From Nostoc sp. T09 (lineage in GTDB: Bacteria > Cyanobacteriota > Cyanobacteriia > Cyanobacteriales > Nostocaceae), in contig NZ_MTAV01000146.1 of assembly GCF_002154695.1 (NCBI RefSeq), positions 1-64,000 on the forward strand: DNA of 64,000 bases, given 5' to 3'. The position numbers and the translations under genes were made by a program. Position 1 is the stretch's first letter. Each line of letters starts with the position of its first letter. Shown here piece after piece: positions 7,605 to 16,781 of the stretch. The notes beneath the pieces are model-generated. The model saw nothing but the letters and a program-made list of their open reading frames with translations, did not search any database and was not told where the DNA came from.

Positions 7605-8501
7605 TTAGGACTGAGAAGAGATTAACTCCCTAATTACATTCAGAAATTCGTGCAAGACAGGTGATGAATCTTCTTGTCGCCAAACTACTACAATCTCTCG
7701 CGAGAGATTTACGCCTTTGATGGGTCTGTAAACAACACCTGTGCGCTGAAGATTTTGGACATTGCTGGGTAGAAGTGCGACTCCTACACCACCTGCAACT
7801 AGGCTGAGAACGGTGATTACCCAAGTTGCTTCTTGAACTACATTGGGGAAAAAACCAGCTTGCTGACAGAGATTAATAATTTCAGTGTAGGAAGGAACGA
7901 TTTCTGGCGAAGGTAAGACAAAAGGCTCATCAGCCATTGCTTCGAGAGGAATTTCTGCTTGGGTGGTGAGGTGATGTGTTGTTGGTAATGCAATCACCAA
8001 GGACTCGCGCACAATTGGCAGATAGCTCAAGTTAGCATCCTGTTGATGGGAATGAGGTAAGCGATCGAATCCCAGATCGAGACGACGATTGTGCAGTTCT
8101 TGAATCTGCTCGGAAGCTGTAAGTTCGCGTAACACTAGTTTTACATTGGGAAAGCGATCGCGAAATGTTCGCAGCATTTCAGGTAGAAGGCTGTTAGCAA
8201 TAGAACTATTAGTACCCACTACCAATTGTCCAATCTCGCCTCGGCTAGCTCGTTGCGTTTGGACAATTGCGCGTTCAAGTTGAGCTAAAACTAACCGTGC
8301 TTCTTCTAAAAATACTTGTCCCGCAGATGTGAGTTGCAGCGGGCGCTTTTTGCGATCGAGCAGTTTCACGCCAATTTCGACTTCAAGGGCGCTAATCTGC
8401 TGGCTGAGGGGAGGCTGAGCTATATGCAGGCGTTGGGCTGCGTAGCTAAAATTCTTTTCTTCAGCCACAGCAATAAAATACCGCAAATGTCGAAGTTCCA
8501 T
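7605..8501 (-). CDS. LysR-family transcriptional regulator
   Basis: 298 residues, the standard LTTR length. N-terminal HTH: MELRHLRYFIAVAEEKNFSYAAQRLHIAQPPLSQQI; central and C-terminal substrate-binding domain from about residue 90 with VVGTNSSIANSLLPEMLRTF. It is divergent to the aspartoacylase gene (8655) with 153 bp between them, the usual arrangement for a LysR activator and its target, though no co-inducer can be named from sequence. The BenM/CatR-like domain organisation suggests an aromatic or organic-acid effector, but this is weak. Confidence 0.92.
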   Translation of the reverse strand: MELRHLRYFIAVAEEKNFSYAAQRLHIAQPPLSQQISALEVEIGVKLLDRKKRPLQLTSAGQVFLEEARLVLAQLERAIVQTQRASRGEIGQLVVGTNSSIANSLLPEMLRTFRDRFPNVKLVLRELTASEQIQELHNRRLDLGFDRLPHSHQQDANLSYLPIVRESLVIALPTTHHLTTQAEIPLEAMADEPFVLPSPEIVPSYTEIINLCQQAGFFPNVVQEATWVITVLSLVAGGVGVALLPSNVQNLQRTGVVYRPIKGVNLSREIVVVWRQEDSSPVLHEFLNVIRELISSQS

Positions 8502-8654
8502 TGCTTGCCAGAACTACTATATTTTTTATATATAGTGTACTAGCTAAAAAAGTATCTTCAATATAGTTGCTTTCCCTTATAGTGACACATAAAGGCTGTT
8601 GATCGAGATTCATCCCCGCAACGTGTAACGGTTATCGGGTTAATCACTATAACT

Positions 8655-9539
8655 ATGAGCAAAATCAAGCGTGTTGTGATTGTTGGTGGAACCCACGGAA
8701 ATGAACTGACAGGAATTTATCTAGTCAAGAAATTTGAGCGATCGCCTCATTTGATTCAGCGCTCAAGTTTTGAGAGTCTGACGCTGATTGCGAATCCTAG
8801 AGCTTATGCGATCGGTAAAAGGTATGTTGATACTGACCTAAATCGCTGTTTTCTCCGCCAAGATTTAGAAAACCCTAATTTGTCTAATTATGAAACACAA
8901 CAAGCAAAGATAATTTATCAAACCTTTGGCGCTCAAGGTAGCCAGCAAGCAGATTTTGTAATTGATTTACACACTTCTACAGCCAATATGGGGCTGTCTA
9001 TTATTTTAGGTAATGAAAATTTATTAAATATTCAATTAGCAGCTTATCTCACATCGATAAATCCAAAAGTCAAAGTACTTTATTCAACAAATAAAAATCA
9101 ACACAGACCTCATCTAGATTCAATTTGTGAATTTGGCTGTACTCTTGAAGTTGGTGCAGTAGCTCAAAATATTTTGAATGCTGCTTTATTTCAGGAAACT
9201 GAAGAAATTGTGCACGCAATTTTAGATTATTTAGAAGCTTACAACCAGGGAAATACACCAGCCGTAAAAGATACCCTCAACGTTTATCACAGCATTCAAA
9301 CAATTGATTATCCCAGAAATGAGTTAGGAGAAATTCAGGCAATGATTCATCCTCAACTGCAATTTAGGGATTATCAACCGCTTCATCCAGGAGAGCCAAT
9401 TTTTTTAACCTTTGAGGGTAAGGAAATTCTTTATAAAGGCGACTCAACTGTGTATCCAGTTTTTATTAACGAAGCCGCCTATTATGAAAAGGGTATTGCA
9501 ATGTGCATTACCCAGCTAACTCATAAAAATATTACTTGA
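8655..9539 (+). CDS. Aspartoacylase / succinylglutamate desuccinylase family
   Basis: 294 residues of the AstE/AspA zinc carboxypeptidase-like family. Zinc ligands appear in VGGTHGNELTG (His and Glu near residues 14-17) and VIDLHTSTANMG (His near 116); substrate-binding residues appear in DTDLNRCF. CEFGCTLEVGAVAQ carries the catalytic Glu region. Such enzymes hydrolyse N-acetyl-aspartate or related N-acyl amino acids. Divergent from the LysR regulator, which probably controls it. Preceded by no strong Shine-Dalgarno; the ATG at 8655 fits the family N-terminus. Confidence 0.87.
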   Translation: MSKIKRVVIVGGTHGNELTGIYLVKKFERSPHLIQRSSFESLTLIANPRAYAIGKRYVDTDLNRCFLRQDLENPNLSNYETQQAKIIYQTFGAQGSQQADFVIDLHTSTANMGLSIILGNENLLNIQLAAYLTSINPKVKVLYSTNKNQHRPHLDSICEFGCTLEVGAVAQNILNAALFQETEEIVHAILDYLEAYNQGNTPAVKDTLNVYHSIQTIDYPRNELGEIQAMIHPQLQFRDYQPLHPGEPIFLTFEGKEILYKGDSTVYPVFINEAAYYEKGIAMCITQLTHKNIT

Positions 9540-9590
9540 GAAGTGAAAATAGACTCTCAAGGGTCAATAGTTATTAATTATGGCTCTACC

Positions 9591-9734
9591 GTACTTGTTA
9601 TGCTAAATTCATAGTCTTTAAGAGGGAACAGGGGAAAGAGGCAATATTAAGAAATAATCTGACAAATAACCATGATTTCTCATGTATACCAAGCTTTTTG
9701 AGATTTTCTCACGTAAATTTAGCATACTAGGTAC
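9591..9734. repeat. MITE-like inverted repeat element
   Basis: GTACTTGTTATGCTAAATT (9591-9609) and AATTTAGCATACTAGGTAC (9716-9734) are inverted copies matching at 16 of 19 positions, enclosing about 106 bp without coding potential. Pyrimidine-rich tracts follow (9750-9835), another common dispersed sequence of this genome. Confidence 0.5.
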
Positions 9735-9837
9735 TGAAGAACCTTAATTATTTCTCCCTTCCCTTGTCCTATTTCTCCTCACACTCCCCACACTCCCTCA
9801 TCCCCCTTGTCCTCCTGCCCTCTGCCTTATTCTCCGG

Positions 9838-10566
9838 CTAACTCTTCACAAAAGTCCACTCCAGCGCTTTCCGGGGAGCTTCTTGGAGTGCTTTAGACAG
9901 TTCAGCGTTGCTTTTGAATTTCAACTGAGATAAATCGCAGGCTTCGATATTGACTGTAAATTTCTCATCCTCAAACGGCCAAGGTTTGACAGTAACTAAA
10001 GAATCGCTGCGCTGCATAATGTCATAACGTTGATCTTCAGGGCCTTTGCTAATTTCTAACCATCGTTCATCAGCAGGTAGTTCTTGTTGACAGAGAATTA
10101 AAGAAAGGCGATCGCACCATTGCATAAATGCATAAGCAGCATCTACGTCTTCCTTTTCAATACCCAATTCCTTGCGCCAAAGTTCTTGGTTCTCTAATTG
10201 CTCATCTAAAAATTCGTCCAGTTCTGGAATCTGGCCGCGTTTTCCCTCGTTTAACCGACTCATGTGCTTAGAAATTAATAAAGCTACCCAACGTCCCCGA
10301 TAGAGCGCATTCTTTACTAGTTTGGCAATTTTCTCGACATCGGTATCTTGATTTAGGGTAAAGTCCATCGGCGCGCCAGCTTCAGTTACAATATCTTCTT
10401 CCCACTCTTTCTCTAGATCATCATGATGGGAAATTGCAGCTAGGGTTTCATATAACCTGGCTGGAGCATTTTTGCGTCGCCACTGTCCCGCTAATTGAGC
10501 TGCTAGCAAAGCATGTGCACGGTGATAAATAATTTCCCAACCATTTTGTGTAGCATTGACAATCAC
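9838..10566 (-). CDS. DUF3891 family protein
   Basis: 242 residues. The start MIVNATQNGWEIIYHRAHALLAAQLAGQW and AISHHDDLEKEW match the cyanobacterial DUF3891 family, in which a His-rich helical core (HRAH, HHDD, plus CDRLSL later) suggests a metal-bound HD-like fold; that enzymatic reading is inference. No membrane segment. It lies 98 bp downstream of the manganese catalase gene on the same strand and may be co-transcribed. Confidence 0.75.
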   Translation of the reverse strand: MIVNATQNGWEIIYHRAHALLAAQLAGQWRRKNAPARLYETLAAISHHDDLEKEWEEDIVTEAGAPMDFTLNQDTDVEKIAKLVKNALYRGRWVALLISKHMSRLNEGKRGQIPELDEFLDEQLENQELWRKELGIEKEDVDAAYAFMQWCDRLSLILCQQELPADERWLEISKGPEDQRYDIMQRSDSLVTVKPWPFEDEKFTVNIEACDLSQLKFKSNAELSKALQEAPRKALEWTFVKS

Positions 10567-10664
10567 CAGTTATTTCTCCATCATCTAAAGTCTAATTTTT
10601 GCCCGAAAAATGAGCCAGAGAAGATACTTCTAACTGGCTCATCTTATTCTCCTACTTCAGTTAA

Positions 10665-11357
10665 TTAGGAGTGTTTTTGCAGCGGATCGGCAATGTATTT
10701 GAAAGTTGGTTCAGAATTCCAAGGACCGCGCTCATCATGACCATTACCATTTGTAGATAGGTTGTAGTAGAGAGCAACAGTTTCGTCAGGCTGAATATTA
10801 CCAAATATTGGATCTGTTAATTTACCCAGAGAATCTAATGCTTTCATAAACATCTGGGTATGAGAAATTTCTCTGGTTAACAGATGCACTAAAGTCTTCT
10901 TAGTTCCCTCATCTGTTGCCAACTTAATCAACTCTTCGTAAGTCTGACGCGCACCGGCTTCAGCAGCAATGTTAGCTCTCAGGTCACGCACTACATCTCC
11001 ACCCTCATTCAAGTAGTTTGCAGTCCAAGCGCTACCCTGACTATCTAGAAAATGAGGCCCTATTCCTCGGATAGCAAAGAGAGTACTCTTATAAGCCTCT
11101 GTTTGATCCGTATTTTTGGTATGAGCTTCGATGAGTTTACCCACCATTTCTAAATGGCTAAATTCCTCGATAGCTATATCTTGGAGCATATCTTTAATGC
11201 CTGCATTTTCGACATGAAAAGATTGCACCCAGTATTGTAGAGCAGCTGTAAGTTCTCCCGTTGCTCCACCAAACTGTTCTAGGAGTAACTGAGCAAAACG
11301 AGGATTGGGAACGCTAACGTTTACTGCATGAATCGGCTCTTTTTTATGAAAAAACAT
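10665..11357 (-). CDS. katB: Manganese catalase
   Basis: 230 residues, a ferritin-like four-helix bundle binding two Mn ions and dismutating H2O2 in the cytosol. Likely metal ligands lie in GATGELTAALQYW, IEEFSHLEMVGKL, AAEAGARQTYEEL and TREISHTQMFMKAL (paired Glu and His per helix). Length and sequence resemble the short cyanobacterial KatB type of Nostoc, which lacks the long C-terminal tail of lactobacillal enzymes. The symbol follows that resemblance. Neighbours are a GlsB-type stress membrane protein upstream (223 bp) and DUF3891 downstream, suggesting a stress-response group. Confidence 0.9.
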   Translation of the reverse strand: MFFHKKEPIHAVNVSVPNPRFAQLLLEQFGGATGELTAALQYWVQSFHVENAGIKDMLQDIAIEEFSHLEMVGKLIEAHTKNTDQTEAYKSTLFAIRGIGPHFLDSQGSAWTANYLNEGGDVVRDLRANIAAEAGARQTYEELIKLATDEGTKKTLVHLLTREISHTQMFMKALDSLGKLTDPIFGNIQPDETVALYYNLSTNGNGHDERGPWNSEPTFKYIADPLQKHS

Positions 11358-11579
11358 GTCGTTTTTATTCCTGAAACAATGATGTGGTCAATGGATTGAT
11401 TGGTAATCTTTACGAACTACCAGTTTTACCTCAAACTGGTAGCTCAAAAGAATTACTTAGTACAGCGCGACGTAGATAAAGCCCTGACTGAAATAATGCA
11501 ATAGAGTAAACGTCTTTTGACTTTGGACTTCCGCGTATTAGTACTAATTTGCTCTCTACTTTTGACCTGCCAATTTAAA

Positions 11580-11858
11580 TTAGACCCTACTGCTTCTGCT
11601 CAACAGTCCCCATAGGTAAATAGCAATAATTGCACCAATTACAGCTATAAATAAGCCTGGGAGACTGAAACCAGCACCAGCGGCAGTCAATTGTAGAGTT
11701 CCTGTTTGTAAAAGTGTGTAAAGACTTCCACCGATAAAAGCACCGACAATACCCAAAACCATTGTCGAAAGAATTCCGCCACCCTGATAACCTGGATATA
11801 TTGCTTTCGCGATCGCACCAGCTAGAAGTCCTAAAATAACCCAAGCAATAATATTCAT
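11580..11858 (-). CDS. GlsB/YeaQ/YmgE family stress membrane protein
   Basis: 92 residues, almost wholly membrane-embedded: three hydrophobic helices (residues 1-20, 28-50, 62-86) with small-residue motifs GLLAGAIAKAI and GIVGAFIGGSL, characteristic of the transglycosylase-associated/GlsB family. Members are induced by envelope, osmotic or oxidative stress; molecular role unknown. It precedes the Mn-catalase gene on the same strand. Confidence 0.88.
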   Translation of the reverse strand: MNIIAWVILGLLAGAIAKAIYPGYQGGGILSTMVLGIVGAFIGGSLYTLLQTGTLQLTAAGAGFSLPGLFIAVIGAIIAIYLWGLLSRSSRV

Positions 11859-12437
11859 AAAATCCTCAGAAATCTTATCTGGTTTGTACTTAATTTATCT
11901 ATAAAAACTCAAAATTGTTTCTATCGGTTGAGATAAATGTTACAACCAAAAGATAGAGAAGAATTCATCCTGTTTTTGGGATTTTAGGGTGTAATTATTG
12001 TGATTTCTTGATTTAAGAATATCTGACAATGTTTGTGCAATAATCCTGGCTTGTTATTTCTTGCTAAATGCTAAGAAACAATTAGGTTGTTTATTTCTAT
12101 CTTTAGAAGGAAACCATGTATCTGCCTTTTTATAGATGTATTAGTGAATTTAAATACTTTTAGATATAAATATTGTTCATGTAAGCTGCATAAATAATTT
12201 AATTAATCTGTCTCAGCAGTAATGTAATCGAATCTCAAAAATATAAATACAGAGGTACTAGACAACTGATTGAAGGTTCTAATTTTTTGCAGATGAAGAT
12301 AACCATGAGTCTTAACTGAACCTGAATACTTTCTCAATTCTTGAGTATCAAAAAGGAGGGTTATTCTGTTGCAATAAAGACGATAACACTCAAGTGCAGA
12401 ATCCCCATTGATTACTCAACATCAATCAGGAGTCCAA
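11859..12437. other. Intergenic, no feature recognised
   Basis: AT-rich 579-bp region between divergent transcription units (glsB-type on minus, permease on plus). No ORF with family resemblance. An AAGGAGG at about 12353 precedes a TTG that meets a stop after two codons, so it is not used for a gene. Confidence 0.5.
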
Positions 12438-13796
12438 GTGAGTAGACCTGAAAACTACAGTTCAATTGAGCAGTTAGTGTCACCTGAAAAAGCAGCACCT
12501 CAGCAATCGCTAACATTACCGGACGCTGTGGCGCTAATTGTAGGAATTGTGATCGGGGCTGGGATTTTTCAAACCCCTGCTTTAGTAGCGAATTATGCAG
12601 GTAGTGACTTTGCTGTGCTGCTTTTCTGGTTAATTGGTGGTGCAGTATCTCTGGTAGGAGCATTGTGCTATGCAGAGTTAGCAACAACTTATCCTCATGT
12701 TGGAGGTGCCTACTATTACCTAAAACGTGCTTTTGGGCGGGGAGTCGCCTTTTTATTTGCCTGGGCACGGATGACAGTGATTCAAACAGGTTCGATTGCA
12801 CTGTTGGCATTTGTTTTTGGTGACTATGCTTCTCAGATATGGAGACTAGGTACATTCTCACCATCTATTTATGCAGCAGTAGCGATCGCACTTTTAACTG
12901 CTTTAAATATTGTTGGTTTGCAACAAGGTAAGTGGACGCAAAATTTGCTGAGTGCTGCTAAAGTCTTGGGTTTGTTGCTGGTGGTAATTATTGGATTGGC
13001 TGCCACACCTAATACTAGTACGCCTGTAGAGTCTGCATCATCGGGTACTTGGGGGCTGGCACTGGTGTTTGTTCTATTGTCCTACGGTGGATGGAACGAA
13101 GCAGCCTACATTTCCGCAGAAATCCAAAATAGACAACGCAACATCCTGCGATCGCTCCTGATCAGTATTGGCGTGATCACCGTTATTTACTTGCTAATCA
13201 ATTGGGCTTACCTGCGGGGGTTGGGGTTAGCAAACATGGCTAAATCGGAAGCCGTAGCCGCAGATTTAATGCGATCGCTTTGGGGCGAACCAGGGGCCTT
13301 TTTTGTCAGTTTACTGATTGCAGTTTCTACTTTAGGGGCAACCAACGCCACAATTTTTACCGGGGCACGTACTAACTACGCTATGGGCCAGGATTTTTCG
13401 CTGTTTAGTTTTATGGGACGTTGGCAACAACGACCTAGCACTCCTACCTATGCCTTACTTTTGCAAGGAGCGATCGCCCTTGCATTGGTTTTCTTGGGTA
13501 CGCTTACGCGCAAAGGCTTTGAAACAATGGTGGATTACACCGCCCCAGTATTTTGGTTTTTCTTCTTACTTTCAGGTATATCGCTGCTGGTGTTGCGAAA
13601 GCGCGAACCCCAGATAACGCGATCGTTTCGCGTACCTTTTTATCCTTTTACACCCTTACTCTTTTGTGCAGTTTGCGGCTACCTGCTTTACTCCAGCTTG
13701 GTTTATACAGGCGTAGGAGCAGTTGTCGGTGTTGTGGTTGTGGTAGCAGGTATACCACTACTGCTATGGAATAGCTACCGCCAAGGTAGAGCCTAA
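12438..13796 (+). CDS. APC-superfamily amino acid permease
   Basis: 452 residues from GTG at 12438, chosen because AGGAG lies 5 nt before it; a TTG at 12408 is the alternative. The APC signature VGIVIGAGIFQTPALVA is at about residue 38, followed by about twelve hydrophobic helices, including AWARMTVIQTGSIALLAFVFGD and LVFVLLSYGGWNEAAYISAE. An inner-membrane amino acid or polyamine transporter; specificity not readable. Followed 44 bp later by the methyltransferase gene on the same strand. Confidence 0.9.
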   Translation: MSRPENYSSIEQLVSPEKAAPQQSLTLPDAVALIVGIVIGAGIFQTPALVANYAGSDFAVLLFWLIGGAVSLVGALCYAELATTYPHVGGAYYYLKRAFGRGVAFLFAWARMTVIQTGSIALLAFVFGDYASQIWRLGTFSPSIYAAVAIALLTALNIVGLQQGKWTQNLLSAAKVLGLLLVVIIGLAATPNTSTPVESASSGTWGLALVFVLLSYGGWNEAAYISAEIQNRQRNILRSLLISIGVITVIYLLINWAYLRGLGLANMAKSEAVAADLMRSLWGEPGAFFVSLLIAVSTLGATNATIFTGARTNYAMGQDFSLFSFMGRWQQRPSTPTYALLLQGAIALALVFLGTLTRKGFETMVDYTAPVFWFFFLLSGISLLVLRKREPQITRSFRVPFYPFTPLLFCAVCGYLLYSSLVYTGVGAVVGVVVVVAGIPLLLWNSYRQGRA

Positions 13797-13840
13797 ATAA
13801 TTCAATATTCCAAATACCAAAATGATACAGGAGGACAGTG

Positions 13841-14494
13841 ATGAATTTCTCAAAAATCCTGCTTTTACTGACTACTGGGGTTAGTGTTGTCAGCTTCGGA
13901 ATAACTGGATGCACAACTCAACAGCAAGACTCGGAAGCAGGAACACAACAGCCTGCTGTGACTGTTCAGCAAACTGATATACCAACTCCTACAACCACAA
14001 CTCAACCCCAAGAACGTCCTGGTGATGTTCCTTATGTACCAACACCACAACCAGTAGTGGATGCAATGCTGAAAGTGGCAAAAGTGGGCAAAAATGATGT
14101 AATTTATGACCTTGGCAGTGGTGATGGGCGAATTGTGATTACAGCTGCTCAAAGGTACGGTACGCGAGGTGTAGGTATAGATATCAACCCAGAACGGATC
14201 GAGGAAGCTAATCAAAATGCCAAAACAGCAGGAGTCACTGATCGCGTCAAATTTGTGCAGCAAGATTTGTTCAACACTAATTTGAGTCAAGCCACAGTAG
14301 TAACACTCTATTTGCTACCTGATATCAACCTCAAACTCCGCCCGAAGCTATTTAAGGAACTTAAACCCGGTACTCGGATTGTTTCCCACGCTTTTGATAT
14401 GGGTGATTGGAAACCACAACAAACACTAAATGTTGATGGCAAAACTGTCTATTATTGGGTAATTCCTGACAAGATACCCTCAAATTTACAATAA
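13841..14494 (+). CDS. Lipoprotein-anchored class I SAM methyltransferase
   Basis: 217 residues from ATG 13841 (CAGGAGGA 6 nt upstream; GTG at 13838 is possible). The N-terminus is a lipoprotein signal: Lys-containing n-region, hydrophobic core ILLLLTTGVSVVSFG, lipobox ITGC near residue 23. A Thr/Gln/Pro-rich linker (24-60) leads to a Rossmann methyltransferase core with VIYDLGSGDGRIVI (motif I) and GVGIDINPERIEEA (motif II). A SAM-binding domain outside the cytoplasm is odd, because SAM is cytosolic; the domain may bind another ligand, or the protein may not be exported. Paralogous soluble forms lack the signal. Confidence 0.78.
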   Translation: MNFSKILLLLTTGVSVVSFGITGCTTQQQDSEAGTQQPAVTVQQTDIPTPTTTTQPQERPGDVPYVPTPQPVVDAMLKVAKVGKNDVIYDLGSGDGRIVITAAQRYGTRGVGIDINPERIEEANQNAKTAGVTDRVKFVQQDLFNTNLSQATVVTLYLLPDINLKLRPKLFKELKPGTRIVSHAFDMGDWKPQQTLNVDGKTVYYWVIPDKIPSNLQ

Positions 14495-14828
14495 GGTTTT
14501 GAACTTTAATTAACATCGCTACTTCATAGGGTGGGCATTGCCTACCCTACAAAACTAGTAACTTTCACGAATAATTTAGATTTTCTCTACCCAAAATTTC
14601 GTTGTAATAAATGCTTTTATATCAAACCACAGATGCACACAGCGAAAAGTCTGATCGCCGGCTTCCGGCGATCAGAACTTTTCAAGACAGATTAACACCG
14701 ATAAATATACAGCAGAATTCAGAAGCGAAATAGGCTTTTTACCTGTGTTTGAGGCTTAGAATTTGTACTTCACCAAGTTGGAATCTGCTGTAAGTGTTTA
14801 TCTGCATTTATTACAAATTTTTTCAGAT
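14495..14828. repeat. Repeat-rich intergenic region
   Basis: No gene. It contains the palindrome AGGGTGGGCATTGCCTACCCT's core at 14528-14548, an 11-bp perfect stem CTGATCGCCGG / CCGGCGATCAG at 14651-14675 extended by AAAAGT / ACTTTT, and another copy of the 'accacagat...aacaccgataa' dispersed repeat (14630-14710). Confidence 0.55.
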
Positions 14829-16211
14829 TTATATTGCCCGTGAGAATTGTTTTTCTCTAGCTCTAATGCGACCATCAAAGATAACAGCAATATTTCTTAC
14901 CAGCAATCTGCCAATATCTGTAATTACAATGGAGTTTTTTGATAAACTAACCAGTCCATCGGCTTCTAGAGGCTGTAACATCTCTAATTCGCGTGAGAAG
15001 TACTCATCAAAACGGATGTGATATTTATCTACAATATCTTGCTTATGCAATTGGAAGTGAGACATGATGCTCATAATTGCATCTCGTCTGATAATGTCAT
15101 CTTGAGTTAGTTTGATGCCTTTAGTCAGAGGCAAAGCACCCTTAGCAATTGCCTGATAATAATCTTTTAATTGCTTGTGGTTTTGGAAATAAGCATCTTC
15201 TAGCATACTAATAGATGTGGCACCAAAACCAAAAAGTTCTGTTTCGGCGTGGGTGGTGTAGCCTTGAAAGTTCCGCTTGAGGGTGCCATTACTTTGGGCG
15301 ATCGCCAGTTCATCATTAGATTTAGCAAAATGATCCATACCAATGAAGATATACTCGTTACTTGTCAGTTCTTCAATGGTCATTTTCAGAATTTCTAACT
15401 TTTCCTGTGGCAAGGGTAAGGCATCTTCAGGAATATTTTTTTGTGTAGCTTTTATCCACGGAATATAAGCAAAGTTAAAGACAACAATCCGATCAGGATC
15501 TAATTCAATTGTCTTTTTCACTGTTTCCCGAAAAGTTTGCCGGGTTTGGTAAGGTAGTCCATAAATCAAGTCTACATTTACACTTTCAAATTGAGCTTCT
15601 TTAATCCAACTCATCACATCAAATAGCATTTCTTCTGGTTGGACGCGATTCACTGCTACTTGAACTTGGCGATTAAAATCCTGAATACCAAAACTAATGC
15701 GATTAAAGCCAATCTTTCTGAGAAATAAAATGTAGTTCCTATCCACATAGCGGGGATTAATCTCAATTGAAATTTCTGCTTGTGGATCGATGGTGAAGTT
15801 TTGAGTAATGTTTTTCCACAAGAATTCTACTTGATCGCGCTCTAAGTAGTTAGGGGTGCCGCCACCCCAATGGATTTGGAGTACTTTGCGGTCTGAATCA
15901 ATTAACGCTGCGGTTTGCTGAATATCTTTAACCAAGTTCTCTAAGTAAGGTTTGGCAATATTCTTGTTGTTGGAAATTACTGTATTACAGCCGCAAAAGT
16001 AACAAGCACTCTGACAAAAGGGGATGTGGAAATACAAAGACAAGGGAGTTTTTCTTTGATTTGAGGCGGCGATCGCGGTTTGCAAATCACTGGTGGTAAA
16101 TGCTTCGCTTAACTCCGTAGCAGGTGGGTAACTGGTGTATCTAGGTGCAGGAGCATCGTACTTTTGGATCATCTCCAGATCAAATTTGACACCAGGTAAG
16201 AGAAAAACCAT
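14829..16211 (-). CDS. hemN: Oxygen-independent coproporphyrinogen III dehydrogenase (radical SAM)
   Basis: 460 residues from ATG 16211, where CGGAGG lies 6 nt upstream; the frame extends to 16277 without support. Radical-SAM cysteines in FHIPFCQSACYFCGCN (CxxxCxxC plus the fourth HemN Cys), WGGGTPNYL and the N-terminal YDAPAPRYTSYPPATEL stretch identify true HemN rather than HemW. It decarboxylates coproporphyrinogen III to protoporphyrinogen IX in heme and chlorophyll synthesis under low oxygen. Cyanobacteria usually also carry aerobic HemF; HemN is important under microoxic conditions such as in heterocysts. No operon partner. Confidence 0.92.
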   Translation of the reverse strand: MVFLLPGVKFDLEMIQKYDAPAPRYTSYPPATELSEAFTTSDLQTAIAASNQRKTPLSLYFHIPFCQSACYFCGCNTVISNNKNIAKPYLENLVKDIQQTAALIDSDRKVLQIHWGGGTPNYLERDQVEFLWKNITQNFTIDPQAEISIEINPRYVDRNYILFLRKIGFNRISFGIQDFNRQVQVAVNRVQPEEMLFDVMSWIKEAQFESVNVDLIYGLPYQTRQTFRETVKKTIELDPDRIVVFNFAYIPWIKATQKNIPEDALPLPQEKLEILKMTIEELTSNEYIFIGMDHFAKSNDELAIAQSNGTLKRNFQGYTTHAETELFGFGATSISMLEDAYFQNHKQLKDYYQAIAKGALPLTKGIKLTQDDIIRRDAIMSIMSHFQLHKQDIVDKYHIRFDEYFSRELEMLQPLEADGLVSLSKNSIVITDIGRLLVRNIAVIFDGRIRAREKQFSRAI

Positions 16212-16781
16212 CAAAACCTCCGAATACCGCCTAGCGATTAGTTGTATAGCCAGCCACAGACTCAGGTTGTCTGTCAATTAAAAGTCAATGCCAGAGTTAG
16301 AGAATTGTTATTCTGGGGTTAGACAGGATTTGCATCACTCGATCCAGCAAATACCACTGCCGATGCTATCGCTGCCATTTTTATGTCTCCCAAAATTATT
16401 TAACTATTTATATTTGTATAACTATAAAGCTATTAATATTTCTTTATTTTTGTCTGTGTGTGGAGGCACATTTTGGTTATTGGGCATGGGGCATTGGGCA
16501 TTTGTCATTTCTCTGCGCCGCCCCTGTCCTCTCATCCTCCTTGTCTCCCTTGCCTCATCTCCCCAATCCTAGGTTTTTGCAGAATTTAACTATTTTGAAT
16601 AATATTTTATGCTTATATAACTATTAGAAGATTAAATGATTATAGGATTTTCATGGTGAAGTCTCTTGAAACCCCAAATAGCGAAAGAAAAGGAACCACA
16701 GATAAACACCGATGAACACAGATAAATTATCGGTGTTTATCTGTGTTCATCTGTGGTTCTATATCCAAATTTAATAACTGC
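16212..16781. repeat. Intergenic region with dispersed repeats
   Basis: No gene recognised. It contains TTGGGCATGGGGCATTGGGC (about 16481-16500), a pyrimidine-rich tract (16515-16565), and a 67-bp inverted repeat at 16693-16759 whose arms begin GAACCACAGAT and end ATCTGTGGTTC, with imperfect pairing inside. This last element is a copy of the family also found at 1184-1277 and 35490-35515. Confidence 0.6.

Noticed and set aside
16288-16572. Open 94-codon plus-strand frame
   Set aside because: Ends in a pyrimidine-rich dispersed repeat; composition and repeats indicate non-coding sequence.
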